The notes under the pieces: generated by a model
Databases searched by the model: none
What the model was told of the DNA's origin: nothing
What the model saw: only the letters and a program-made list of their open reading frames with translations
Program-made: the position numbers and the translations under genes
IMG/VR virus record: IMGVR_UViG_3300036770_000508
Coordinates: 1-28,906 of that record
DNA from: a virus
DNA: 28,906 nt
Direction: 5' to 3' (one strand)
In this document: positions 12,044 through 19,970 of the stretch, one piece after another
How the letters are laid out: every line of letters begins with the position of its first letter
Position numbering within the stretch: the first letter of the stretch is position 1

Positions 12044-12689
12044 GCATGAGTGCCTTTCGGACGCCCTTGTAATGCACGATAGCCGGATCAGGATATTGCT
12101 TCAGATACTCGGGCAAACAGGCATAGTGCGATTCGGGCAAGTCCTGCACCTTGACGCGCTTACTGTATTCCCGCAAAACCTCTTGATCGCCGTACCACAC
12201 GCAAAACTTATCCGGCAGGACGTTGTACATCTCGGCAAGGTCAGCCCACACGCCCCAATCGGACGTAATGGTGCAGCAGCCGACGTAGGGGTAAACCTGA
12301 TCCAGCGTCTTACCCTCGTACTCGCTGTAATCCTGACCGCGCTGACGCGGGTTAAAGATGGCGTCACGGTTAAATTCACGGCGCGTCATCGCTACCGGCC
12401 CCCAGCCTTTAAGCAACGCGCTAGGGCTAATCGGATGCCGCACGATCATGTCGGTATCCATGTACATAGCAGGCTCGGTCAACCCAAGTTCCGCAAAGGC
12501 ATTAGTGCGCCATTGCATCAAGAACTGCCGATTGCCCTGCGTCACAAATACCCGCGAGACACCGGGTACGGCTGGCGTCTTGTCGTCTGTGACCTGAATA
12601 ATGGTCGCATCCGGGTTGTGGGCGCGAATGGAGAACACCATTGCGGTTGGCATGGCGATGTCGTCGCCAACATGAAAGAAAACAAACAT
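12021..12689 (-). CDS. Second glycosyltransferase, GT-A fold (GT8-like)
   Basis: A 222-residue protein with a DxD metal motif Asp78-Thr-Asp80 in AMYMDTDMIV, a donor-binding start (MFVFFHVGDDIAMPTAMVF) and a C-terminal HYKG typical of GT8-like enzymes (PAIVHYKGVRK). It has the same length as the glycosyltransferase at 6695-7363 but little obvious similarity beyond the DxD region, so a recent duplication is unlikely. It probably modifies a phage or host glycan, protein or DNA. It is the only leftward gene right of 9.3 kb and is divergent from a SAM methyltransferase with 11 bases between starts. TATAGT just before its ATG could be a -10 box, but no good -35 is seen. Confidence 0.75.
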   Translation of the reverse strand: MFVFFHVGDDIAMPTAMVFSIRAHNPDATIIQVTDDKTPAVPGVSRVFVTQGNRQFLMQWRTNAFAELGLTEPAMYMDTDMIVRHPISPSALLKGWGPVAMTRREFNRDAIFNPRQRGQDYSEYEGKTLDQVYPYVGCCTITSDWGVWADLAEMYNVLPDKFCVWYGDQEVLREYSKRVKVQDLPESHYACLPEYLKQYPDPAIVHYKGVRKALMPTVTAPA

Positions 12690-12700
12690 AGGGAAACTAT

Positions 12701-13312
12701 ATGCTGAACTTAAACCGAAAACGACTATCCCGCGCTATTTGGGACACTCTTTTTGACGGCTTACCTGACCTGCCGTGGCACGTTCTGCAGGACTTGGAAA
12801 AACTAGACCCTGCCCGACGTACTGGTACGACTAATGACGCCTCCCTAATCGCATTGTGGGCGGTTGTGCGCTATTTCCGACCGCAGACCGTGGCCGAGAT
12901 CGGGACATATATCGGCAAATCCACGTTCGTGTTGTCGCGTTTAGGTGCGAAAACGCATACCTGCGACATGACCCACGATTTCAAACTCCCGTTGGCTACC
13001 TCTATTACCCAATATCACGGGAGTTCTACGGAAATGTTCACAAAACTTGACGCACCGATTGACCTGCTTCACCTAGACGGACGTTTACAACCCGACGACA
13101 AGGCGCACCTTGCACGACTCTGCACGCCAAACACGATCATCACGCTAGATGACTTTGAGGGTGTGGAAAAGGGCGTGTGGAACGCCATGCAGTTTGACTT
13201 GTCCAAACGCATCCTCGTTTACCCGCCAGAAAGGCAGTTGACAGAGCGGTATGCGCTAGGGGATGCTACGACTGCAATAATCCTGCCCACCTTGAGGCTA
13301 ACGCCGCAATGA
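12701..13312 (+). CDS. SAM-dependent class I methyltransferase
   Basis: A 203-residue protein with a Rossmann-type motif I, AEIGTYIGKSTFVLS (residues 65-79), then acidic residues at strand ends (CDM near 90; LLHLDG with Asp126), followed by TLDDFEG. The pattern resembles Methyltransf_24-like enzymes, which often methylate small molecules or sugars. A neighbouring glycosyltransferase 11 bases away in the opposite direction suggests joint glycan modification; this is inference. AGGGA six bases before ATG 12701 is the ribosome-binding site. The stop overlaps the next start (ATGA). Confidence 0.75.
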   Translation: MLNLNRKRLSRAIWDTLFDGLPDLPWHVLQDLEKLDPARRTGTTNDASLIALWAVVRYFRPQTVAEIGTYIGKSTFVLSRLGAKTHTCDMTHDFKLPLATSITQYHGSSTEMFTKLDAPIDLLHLDGRLQPDDKAHLARLCTPNTIITLDDFEGVEKGVWNAMQFDLSKRILVYPPERQLTERYALGDATTAIILPTLRLTPQ

Positions 13313-13677
13313 GCCACAAAGACGCCGCCGAGTTTGTTGGCGTATTGCTACACAGCAGCACCGCTACGCATTTTCTGCATTTGCAGACGGCCAGTTACGC
13401 CGCGCACAAGGCACTCGGTCACTACTACGAGAACATCGTAAACTTGGCCGACAAGTACGCCGAAGCGTATCAAGGGCATTACGGCATCATCCCTCTTGCT
13501 GACTACCCCGAGGGTTTTAAGGTACAGAAAGACGCTGCTGCATACGCCAACAGCCTGTTGACGTTTGTGAAGGGCATCCGAGGCGACCTGCCGAAAGACA
13601 CCGACTTGCAGAACGTCATTGACGAAATCGTGGGCGAGATCAGCGCATTGGTCTACAAACTGGAGCGTTTCAAATGA
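13309..13677 (+). CDS. DUF5856-like helical protein, possibly ferritin/Dps-like
   Basis: A 122-residue, all-helical protein with conserved His and acidic residues: SSTATHFLHLQTASYAAHKAL, then YYENIVNLADKYAEAYQGHYG, and a C-terminal helix (LQNVIDEIVGEISALVYKL). This matches a phage family I know as DUF5856. The spacing of His and Glu/Asp over helices recalls Dps/ferritin four-helix proteins, so metal binding or DNA protection is possible. That link is inference. It is coupled to genes on both sides by ATGA overlaps. Confidence 0.68.
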   Translation: MSHKDAAEFVGVLLHSSTATHFLHLQTASYAAHKALGHYYENIVNLADKYAEAYQGHYGIIPLADYPEGFKVQKDAAAYANSLLTFVKGIRGDLPKDTDLQNVIDEIVGEISALVYKLERFK

Positions 13678-13829
13678 GAAAGGCAGGGCTGTACGCCAAC
13701 ATTTTGGCAAAGCAGGAACGCATCAAGGCCGGTTCGGGCGAGCGTATGCGTAAACCGGGCGAACCCGGCGCACCGACTGCTAAAGCGTTCCGCGAAAGCG
13801 CCAAGACGGCCAAGAAAGAAAACAAATGA
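13674..13829 (+). CDS. Small basic protein, 51 residues
   Basis: Begins ATGA on the previous stop and ends overlapping the next start. The sequence MRKAGLYANILAKQERIKAG, followed by Gly/Pro and Lys/Arg-rich stretches (RMRKPGEPGAPTAK), is typical of a widespread class of tiny basic phage proteins found before DUF6321-like genes. It is probably nucleic acid-binding or packaged with DNA. No defined function is known to me. Confidence 0.72.
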   Translation: MRKAGLYANILAKQERIKAGSGERMRKPGEPGAPTAKAFRESAKTAKKENK

Positions 13830-14113
13830 CAGCCGCGTGGACACGCAGCGAGGGCAAGAACCCCAAGGGCGGGCTTAACGCCAAGGGTCGTGCCTCGTAT
13901 AAGGCCGAGACAGGCGGGACGCTGAAGCCCCCGGTCAAGAAGGGCGACAATCCACGCCGAGCCTCTTTCCTCGCAAGGATGGGCAATATGCCGGGGCCAA
14001 TGGCAAAGGACGGCAAGCCCACACGCCTCGCCCTCGCACTTAAGGCATGGGGAGCCTCAAGCAAGGAGGACGCCCGAGCCAAGGCTAAAGCCATCAGCAG
14101 CAGGAACAAGTAA
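13826..14113 (+). CDS. Basic phage protein, DUF6321-like
   Basis: A 95-residue Lys/Arg/Gly-rich protein. The N-terminus has WTRSEGKNPKGGLNAKGRAS, then TGGTLKPPV and RRASFLARMGNM, matching a conserved basic phage family I remember as DUF6321. The C-terminus is helical (TRLALALKAWGASSKEDARA). Its high positive charge suggests DNA binding or presence in the virion. It overlaps the genes on both sides by ATGA and TAATG, in the block leading to terminase. Confidence 0.75.
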   Translation: MTAAWTRSEGKNPKGGLNAKGRASYKAETGGTLKPPVKKGDNPRRASFLARMGNMPGPMAKDGKPTRLALALKAWGASSKEDARAKAKAISSRNK

Positions 14114-16038
14114 TGGCCGCTGACCGTCAACGTTTAGCCGCGGCGCTCAAATATCAAATGACTGACCGCGAGCGCATGGAAAAAGCGCTGGCTGAATACC
14201 GCCGTCAGCAAATAGCAATGAGCGATAGTGCGCCGTCACTAGAAAGCGAAGTAGAGCGATTAACTGGATTGCAATCAAACGTTCAGCGCAGTAGCGTTTT
14301 GCCTTTTTATAGTAAAGAAACGGGACTAGTGGCGCCGCAATTTTTATACGACGCGGCGAAAGCCGTTGTTGCTCCCGGTTACGCTGCTCGCGGCGGCCAA
14401 GTTGACCCAACAGAAGCAATGAATGTTGCCGCAAACATCATGGGTGGTTCCATCGGTGGGTCGGCAATTGCTCCTGTAGAGGGCGTTGTTGCGGGTATGG
14501 GCGCGTCCCGAAAAACTCCAAAGGTAATTTATGAAAGACGAGAAGAAGGGCCATTTCTCCGAATCCGAAAGGCAGAAGCGGGTGCAGGCAACAATCAACG
14601 AGTACCGCCAACTGTCAGCCAAGTTGGAAAAACTCCGCAACGGTCGCCCGCGGGTGGAACTGTCGGAGGAAGAACAGGCGTGGCGTTGGCGAAACCTGAT
14701 GCGCCATCGCCGGTTTCAGGACGACGTTTAACGCCCGCACAAGTTGCCAGTCAGTACACACAAGAACAATTCGGCACGCCGTATAAACTGCCGAAAAATC
14801 CGCCAAGCAGTTTGCAAAAGCAAGCGCCAATTGGGCGTGTTTTTTTAGAGGCTACACGCGAAAGCCCGCAATACAAAGCCGCAACGCTTAAATCTTACGA
14901 GCGGGTAATGCCTGAAGTTTTGCAAAAAGCAAAAGTTAAAAGTTATGACGATTTGCTAGAAAAATCATATGTTCAACTCGCAAAAGAAGTTAAATCGCAA
15001 TTTGATGCGCTGCCAATTTCCATGTCTTATTACCGCGGCGGCGAAGGATCGTACAAAAGCAGCAAGGAACTGTTTGAAGATATAGACAAACGCGGGCATA
15101 TGTTTGTGTACCGCGGCGGCGATCCACACGATTTCCTTGGATCAACTGATCCTGACACCGGGCTTTCGTACAACGAAATGTTCCGTGCGGTTCACGATTA
15201 TTTCGGCCACGCCGTACATCGCAACCAATTTGGCCCTGTTGGTGAAGAAACCGCATGGGCGGCGCATAGCCAAATGTTTGGCCCTTTGGCTCGCATAGCC
15301 ATGTCTAGCGAAACAAGAGGGCAAAATAGCCTGGTAAATTACTCGCCACTCAACGCCGAGTTAAAATCCGAAATATTGAACGCAGAACGCGACATTGCGG
15401 AAGCCATGCAGTACGGCTATGACGCCGACACAATCAAGCAATTGCGCCAAGTGCGCCAAAAACTGTTTAACGATTTCCAATACGCCCCGCAGAAATCCGT
15501 CTTGTTGCCTGCCGAGATGATCCAGATTGATTACATGGGATCGCCGATTACAGGTTTTGAAGGCTTGATTGTTCCTGACCCGGGAACGGCTACTAGTTTG
15601 CCTTTAACGCACTACAGTCAAAGTGCGTCTTTAACCCAAACCGACCCAACCCGCTATGGAACAGGTATAAAAGGTCAAGAAGCGGCTCGGTTACGCGATG
15701 CGCCAGATGTGCGAGACCGAACATATTTCTATACCGGCGCACCCGGCTCTGTTCGCCCAGAAGCGGGGTTAGGGTCAAACGTTTACACCGCTCGCGGCGA
15801 GAACTTGTACAACATGAGGCGCGACCCGGCAAAGTTAGGTGTACTGGCTGATGTGGTAAATACGACATCACCGCTTGCTCAAATGAACCCCGGGGCTATT
15901 GATGATTTTAGCCGTGCAAGCGACTTTGAAAGATTGATGAAGGCATACGGGTATGGCGGTTATTACAGCCCAGAGGCAAAGGTTGCGACTGTGTTTGAAC
16001 CCATGCGAGTCAAACTAGCCAAGGCATTACGACGATGA
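14113..16038 (+). CDS. Large polyvalent phage protein with HDYFGH motif
   Basis: A 641-residue multidomain protein. Residues 1-130 contain LPFYSKETGLVAPQFLYDAA and a Gly-rich segment, as in phage polyvalent proteins injected with DNA. Residues about 138-205 are low-complexity and overlap another reading frame. Residues about 300-410 hold SYYRGGEG, YRGGDPHDFLGS and NEMFRAVHDYFGHA, with His361, His366, Glu378/379 and His385 as possible metal ligands, then SSETRGQNSLVNY. Residues about 500-640 (LTHYSQSASLTQTDP, YFYTGAPGSVRP, YGYGGYYSPEAKVATVF) match a common polyvalent-protein C-terminal domain. Codon use is AT-richer than in neighbours, suggesting recent acquisition. It overlaps the genes before and after. 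The enzymatic activity is unknown. Confidence 0.7.
   Translation: MAADRQRLAAALKYQMTDRERMEKALAEYRRQQIAMSDSAPSLESEVERLTGLQSNVQRSSVLPFYSKETGLVAPQFLYDAAKAVVAPGYAARGGQVDPTEAMNVAANIMGGSIGGSAIAPVEGVVAGMGASRKTPKVIYERREEGPFLRIRKAEAGAGNNQRVPPTVSQVGKTPQRSPAGGTVGGRTGVALAKPDAPSPVSGRRLTPAQVASQYTQEQFGTPYKLPKNPPSSLQKQAPIGRVFLEATRESPQYKAATLKSYERVMPEVLQKAKVKSYDDLLEKSYVQLAKEVKSQFDALPISMSYYRGGEGSYKSSKELFEDIDKRGHMFVYRGGDPHDFLGSTDPDTGLSYNEMFRAVHDYFGHAVHRNQFGPVGEETAWAAHSQMFGPLARIAMSSETRGQNSLVNYSPLNAELKSEILNAERDIAEAMQYGYDADTIKQLRQVRQKLFNDFQYAPQKSVLLPAEMIQIDYMGSPITGFEGLIVPDPGTATSLPLTHYSQSASLTQTDPTRYGTGIKGQEAARLRDAPDVRDRTYFYTGAPGSVRPEAGLGSNVYTARGENLYNMRRDPAKLGVLADVVNTTSPLAQMNPGAIDDFSRASDFERLMKAYGYGGYYSPEAKVATVFEPMRVKLAKALRR
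14531..14731 (+). CDS. Gene nested in another frame of the polyvalent gene, 66 residues
   Basis: In the +1-shifted frame an ATG at 14531, with AAAGG six bases upstream, opens 66 codons. The product is polar and helical, with a good coiled-coil look (KRVQATINEYRQLSAKLEKL) and a basic, Trp-containing end (WRWRNLMRHRRF). Codons in this frame are rich in G/C at third positions (GAC GAG AAG AAG GGC; GTG CAG; ATC AAC GAG TAC CGC). The large frame across the same bases is poor in this and encodes a Gly/Pro/Arg-rich linker. This suggests the nested frame is the selected one here. Function unknown; RNA or DNA contact is conceivable. Confidence 0.55.
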   Translation: MKDEKKGHFSESERQKRVQATINEYRQLSAKLEKLRNGRPRVELSEEEQAWRWRNLMRHRRFQDDV

Positions 16039-16328
16039 ACGCAGGTGCTTTTAAAAAGGGCCAAAAAGGCGGGCCGGGTAGGCCTAAAGGTTTGCCCAAT
16101 AAGTCCACGCAGGCGGCCAGAGAGGCCATTGCAGCGTTTGTGGACGGCAACGCAGACAGACTCCAAGGGTGGCTAGACGAGATCGCAGCAGAGAAGGGGC
16201 CACAGGCTGCCTTTGAGTGCTTTAGCACGTTGCTGGAATACCACGTTCCCAAACTCGCCCGCCAAGAGATCACAGGTAAAGACAACGGCCCGGTCAAGGT
16301 ACAGATCGGATGGATGGCTCCCGAATAA
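16035..16328 (+). CDS. terS: Terminase small subunit-like DNA-binding protein
   Basis: A 97-residue protein directly before the large terminase gene. It starts with a basic, flexible GQKGGPGRPKGLPNKSTQ segment, seen in many small terminase-like phage proteins. A helical core follows (AREAIAAFVDGNADRLQGWL; FECFSTLLEYHVPKLAR). Its expected role is to recognise the packaging site and regulate the large subunit. The start overlaps the previous stop (ATGA) and its end overlaps the large subunit by 19 bases. The call rests on pattern and position. Confidence 0.78.
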   Translation: MNAGAFKKGQKGGPGRPKGLPNKSTQAAREAIAAFVDGNADRLQGWLDEIAAEKGPQAAFECFSTLLEYHVPKLARQEITGKDNGPVKVQIGWMAPE

Positions 16329-17650
16329 TCCTACCTTACCGCCCACGCAAGGCGTTCATGCCGTTCCATGAGCGCACTAAACGTTGGGCTTGCCTTGTCG
16401 CACACCGCCGCGCAGGTAAAACCGTCGCCGCCGTCAACGACATGATCCGCGCTGCCGCGATGTATCAGCAGCCGTACGGACTATTCGGCTACGTCGCCCC
16501 CTATCGCAGTCAGGCAAAGGCTGTGGCATGGCAGTACTTTAAGGACGGCGCACACCCAATCATCCAAAACATCAACGAACAAGAACTGACCATCACGCTA
16601 ATCAACGGTAGTCAGATTCGCTTGTTCGGTGCTGACAACGCTGACGCCATGCGCGGCCTTGGATTCTCGGGGCTGTACCTTGATGAATACGGTGACTTTA
16701 AACCGAGCGTATTCGGTAACGTATTGAGAGCGTCCCTCTCGGACAAGCAGGGTTGGTGCGTCTTTGGCGGTACACCGAAGGGCAAAAACCAGTTCTGGGA
16801 AATCTACGACACCGCACAACGACTGCCGCAAGAATGGTTCCTGTTGCGCTTGCCTGCCTCCAGCAGCGGGTTATTACCGGCGACTGAACTAGCAGCCGCC
16901 AAAGCGCAGTTGGCCGAGGATCAGTATCTACAGGAGTACGAGTGCAGTTTTGAGGCTGCGATTCTCGGCGCTTTTTACGGCAAGGAGATGCGCGAGGCTG
17001 CCGATCAGGGCCGCATCACCAACGTACCGTACGACCCCAACCTGCCGACGTACACCGCATGGGACTTGGGCTACCGCGACGACACCGCCATTTGGTTCTA
17101 TCAGGTCGCCCGTGGGGAACTGCGCGTCATAGACTTCTACGCCGTGTCGGGCGAGAACATCCACAGCATTGCCGAGGTAGTGACAAACAAGCCCTACCGC
17201 TACGCCAAGCACTACTTGCCGCATGACGCGAGAGCCAAGAGCCTACAGACGGGCAAAAGCATCATTGAGCAACTGGCGGCGCAACTAGATATCGCCAAAC
17301 TTGCCGTTGTCCCTGACATCGGTGTGCAGTCAGGTATTCAAGCGGTACGCATGATGTTGCCGCGTGTTTGGTTTGACGCCAGCAAATGCAGCGATGGCAT
17401 AGAGGCGCTGCGCCAGTACCAACGTGAGTACGACGAGGACAAGAAAGCCTATCGTCAGTCACCGCGGCACGATTGGACATCACACCCTAGTGACGCTTTC
17501 CGTATGGTTGCGGTATCATGGTCTGAAGTCGCTGACAAGCCCCCAGCGCCAGAGGTCAAGCCGCTGATGGTGGGGCCAGAGAACACAGTCACGCTAAACG
17601 ATATGTGGGCGGTTCACGACCGCACGACGACAAGGAGAGCAAGGATATGA
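16310..17650 (+). CDS. terL: Terminase large subunit (ATPase and nuclease)
   Basis: A 446-residue packaging motor. The N-terminal ATPase has a deviant Walker A, AHRRAGKT (residues 31-38), and Walker B LYLDE with Asp125-Glu126, followed by FGGTPKGKN, the coupling motif. The C-terminal RNase H-like nuclease has Asp252 (TAWDLGYRDDTAIW), an acidic pair at 257-258, and Asp395 in HPSDAFR as candidate metal ligands. It cuts concatemers and pumps DNA into the prohead through the portal encoded two genes on. ATG 16310 lies inside the small subunit gene and needs no re-initiation gap. The type of packaging (cos, pac or repeats) cannot be read with certainty. Confidence 0.93.
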   Translation: MDGSRIILPYRPRKAFMPFHERTKRWACLVAHRRAGKTVAAVNDMIRAAAMYQQPYGLFGYVAPYRSQAKAVAWQYFKDGAHPIIQNINEQELTITLINGSQIRLFGADNADAMRGLGFSGLYLDEYGDFKPSVFGNVLRASLSDKQGWCVFGGTPKGKNQFWEIYDTAQRLPQEWFLLRLPASSSGLLPATELAAAKAQLAEDQYLQEYECSFEAAILGAFYGKEMREAADQGRITNVPYDPNLPTYTAWDLGYRDDTAIWFYQVARGELRVIDFYAVSGENIHSIAEVVTNKPYRYAKHYLPHDARAKSLQTGKSIIEQLAAQLDIAKLAVVPDIGVQSGIQAVRMMLPRVWFDASKCSDGIEALRQYQREYDEDKKAYRQSPRHDWTSHPSDAFRMVAVSWSEVADKPPAPEVKPLMVGPENTVTLNDMWAVHDRTTTRRARI

Positions 17651-17949
17651 GCATTGTCAGCCCGAATCGTTACCCTTATGAAACAGTTGCCGCCTCGCAG
17701 ACCGCACAGGTACTCGGTGGCACAGGTGCCGTAGGTGACTATCTGCACCGCATTGTGGTGACGGTCACGACGACCGGAACCAGCACCTTGAGTGTCATTG
17801 ACGGCAGCACAACTGTCCTGACGATGGCTGCAAATACCCCGGTTGGTGTCTACAGCATTGAGATCAACGCCGCTGCGGCCACCGGCCCGTGGAAGATCAC
17901 GACCGGCGCAGGGCTTACCGTTATGGCTGTCGGATTCTTCACGGCCTAA
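17647..17949 (+). CDS. Small beta-rich structural protein between terminase and portal
   Basis: A 100-residue protein starting at ATG 17647, overlapping the terminase stop by ATGA. The frame is open upstream within terminase but is not needed. The sequence is Thr/Val/Gly-rich (VVTVTTTGTSTLSVIDGSTT) and starts MSIVSPNRYPYETVAASQT, as in similar proteins found at this place in environmental podoviruses. It is probably a head decoration or head-tail component. No Cys or charged clusters suggest enzymatic activity. The portal gene follows after two bases. Confidence 0.7.
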   Translation: MSIVSPNRYPYETVAASQTAQVLGGTGAVGDYLHRIVVTVTTTGTSTLSVIDGSTTVLTMAANTPVGVYSIEINAAAATGPWKITTGAGLTVMAVGFFTA

Positions 17950-17951
17950 TC

Positions 17952-19970
17952 ATGGACGGCATACTGCAACCGGAACTGGAAAAGTACCTCCGAATTATCG
18001 GTCAGTATGACAACGAGTTTGCCAAGTGGCAGGCGCGTACCAAGAAGATCGTTAAGCGGTATCGGGATGACAGTCGTGGGCAGGGCGGTAACGAAGCCGC
18101 CCGTTTTAACATTCTGTGGTCAAACGTACAGACGCTGACCCCTACCGTTTACGCCAAACTGCCAAAGGCTGACATCAGCCGCCGCTTTGGCGATAACGAC
18201 CCCGTGGGCCGCGTAGCCTCGCAGTTGCTAGAACGCGCCATTGACTTTGAAATTGAGCATTACCCGGACTTCCGCTCAACCATGAAATACGACGTTGAGG
18301 ATCGGTTCCTCGGCGGTCGCGGTACGGCATGGGTACGGTACGAGCCGCACGTTGCCCCCATTGGCATTGAGGACGATGGCGTATCCACCACCTCTGCCAT
18401 TGAGCAGGGCGAAGGTGCGCCGCCAAGCCTTGAACAAATTGAATACGAGTGCGCCCCGGTGGATTACATCCATTGGCGCGACTTTGGACACTCGCAAGCC
18501 CGCACATGGGAAGAAGTCACTTGCGTGTGGCGCTGGGTATACATGAACCGCGAGGCGCTGGCAGAGCGCTTTGGCGAGGAAATGGCACGCCAGATACCCC
18601 TTGACCAAGGGCCAGAGCCGCTTAACGCCTACAACGAAGCCAAGCGCACCTACAACCGTGCGAAGATTTGTGAACTGTGGGACAAGGAAACCCAAAAGGT
18701 GTACTGGTTCTGCAAGGGTATGCCGCAGATGATTGATGTGCGGGATGATCCGCTCGGCCTTGAGGGGTTCTTCCCCTGCCCGAAACCGCTGTACGCGACG
18801 ACGACAAGCGACACGCTGGTTCCGGTGCCGGATTTCCTGCTGTACCAAGATCAGGCGATGGAGTTGGACATCCTGTCCGACCGCATTGACGGGTTGGTGA
18901 AGGCGCTGCGCGTGCGTGGCGTGTACGACAGCAGCCAACCGGCGCTGCAACGCCTACTGACGGAGGGCGACAACAATGCGCTTATTCCAGTTGATAAGTG
19001 GATGGCTTTCAGCGAAAAGGGCGGCCTTAAGGGCAGCATTGATTTGCTACCTCTGGACACCCTCGCAAGCGCCCTCATCCAATGCTACCGAGCGCGAGAG
19101 GACATCAAGTCCCAAATCTACGAAATCACGGGTATTTCGGACATCATCCGGGGTACGTCGTTCGCCAGCGAAACCGCGACCGCGCAGCAAATCAAAGGAC
19201 AGTACGCCGGATTAAGACTGCGTTCTATGCAGGAGGACGTTGCCCTCTTTGCATCAGAACTGATCCGTTTGAAGGCGCAGGTAATGTGCAGGCATTACCA
19301 GCCGCAAACCATTCTTGCCTACGCTGCCGCCAACCAGATGACGCCAGCGGATCAACAGTTGATCCCGCAAGCGTTGGAGTTGCTTAAGGACAAGCCGCTA
19401 CGCAACTTCCGCGTGGACATTGCCGCCGACAGCCTTGTGATGCTGGACGAGAACCAGAACAAGCAAGATCGTATGCAGTTCTTGCAAGCGTTCGGTGGAT
19501 TCCTCGCCCAAGCGCTGCCGGTTGGTCAGGCAAGCCCGCAGATGGTTCCGATGATGATGGAACTGCTGCGCTTTGGTATGCAGGCGTTTAAGGCTGCGCG
19601 TCCGATTGAAGGGCAGATTGACGCTACGTTGCAGCAGTTGCAGCAAGCGGCGATGCAACAACAGAACCCCGAGCAGCAAGGCAAGCAAGCCGAGATGCAG
19701 CAAAAGGGTCAGTTGGAACAGAGCAAGATGCAGATGGAATCTGCGCTTACGCAAGCCAAAATGCAGCACGAAATGCAGATGGAGCAGATGCGTAACCAAG
19801 CCAAAATGGCGATGGAACAGCAGAAAATGGACTTTGAGGCACGCTTGAAGGCGGCAGAACTGCAACAGAAGCAGGCTGCTGACCGTTACCGCGCTGACCT
19901 TGACGCCCAAACCAAACTGGTCATCGCCCAGATGGGCAAAACCATGCCGACACCCTCATTTGAGCAATGA
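17952..19970 (+). CDS. Portal protein
   Basis: A 672-residue portal, twelve copies of which would form the DNA channel at one head vertex. Start ATG 17952, two bases after the previous gene. The N-terminus (YDNEFAKWQARTKKIVKRYR, FNILWSNVQTLTPTVYAKLP) and the middle (DITGISDIIRG-like YEITGISDIIRGTSFASETA) match P22/podovirus-like portal proteins. The last 130 residues or so are a Gln/Met/Glu-rich helix (MQQKGQLEQSKMQMESAL), likely a long coiled coil or barrel extending into the head, as in P22. It lies in the standard order terminase-portal-scaffold-capsid. Confidence 0.88.
   Translation: MDGILQPELEKYLRIIGQYDNEFAKWQARTKKIVKRYRDDSRGQGGNEAARFNILWSNVQTLTPTVYAKLPKADISRRFGDNDPVGRVASQLLERAIDFEIEHYPDFRSTMKYDVEDRFLGGRGTAWVRYEPHVAPIGIEDDGVSTTSAIEQGEGAPPSLEQIEYECAPVDYIHWRDFGHSQARTWEEVTCVWRWVYMNREALAERFGEEMARQIPLDQGPEPLNAYNEAKRTYNRAKICELWDKETQKVYWFCKGMPQMIDVRDDPLGLEGFFPCPKPLYATTTSDTLVPVPDFLLYQDQAMELDILSDRIDGLVKALRVRGVYDSSQPALQRLLTEGDNNALIPVDKWMAFSEKGGLKGSIDLLPLDTLASALIQCYRAREDIKSQIYEITGISDIIRGTSFASETATAQQIKGQYAGLRLRSMQEDVALFASELIRLKAQVMCRHYQPQTILAYAAANQMTPADQQLIPQALELLKDKPLRNFRVDIAADSLVMLDENQNKQDRMQFLQAFGGFLAQALPVGQASPQMVPMMMELLRFGMQAFKAARPIEGQIDATLQQLQQAAMQQQNPEQQGKQAEMQQKGQLEQSKMQMESALTQAKMQHEMQMEQMRNQAKMAMEQQKMDFEARLKAAELQQKQAADRYRADLDAQTKLVIAQMGKTMPTPSFEQ

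Noticed and set aside
12072-12707. Open frame of 211 codons on the plus strand opposite the glycosyltransferase at 12021-12689
   Set aside because: The minus-strand frame has the DxD motif and family pattern; the plus frame has none and overlaps the next real gene start.
12690-12720. TATAGT before the minus-strand glycosyltransferase as a full promoter
   Set aside because: The -10 is good but no acceptable -35 lies 16-18 bases upstream, so it is mentioned only in the gene entry.
18276-18950. Open frame of 224 codons on the minus strand inside the portal gene
   Set aside because: No ribosome-binding site and no coherent pattern; the portal frame is clearly the coding one.
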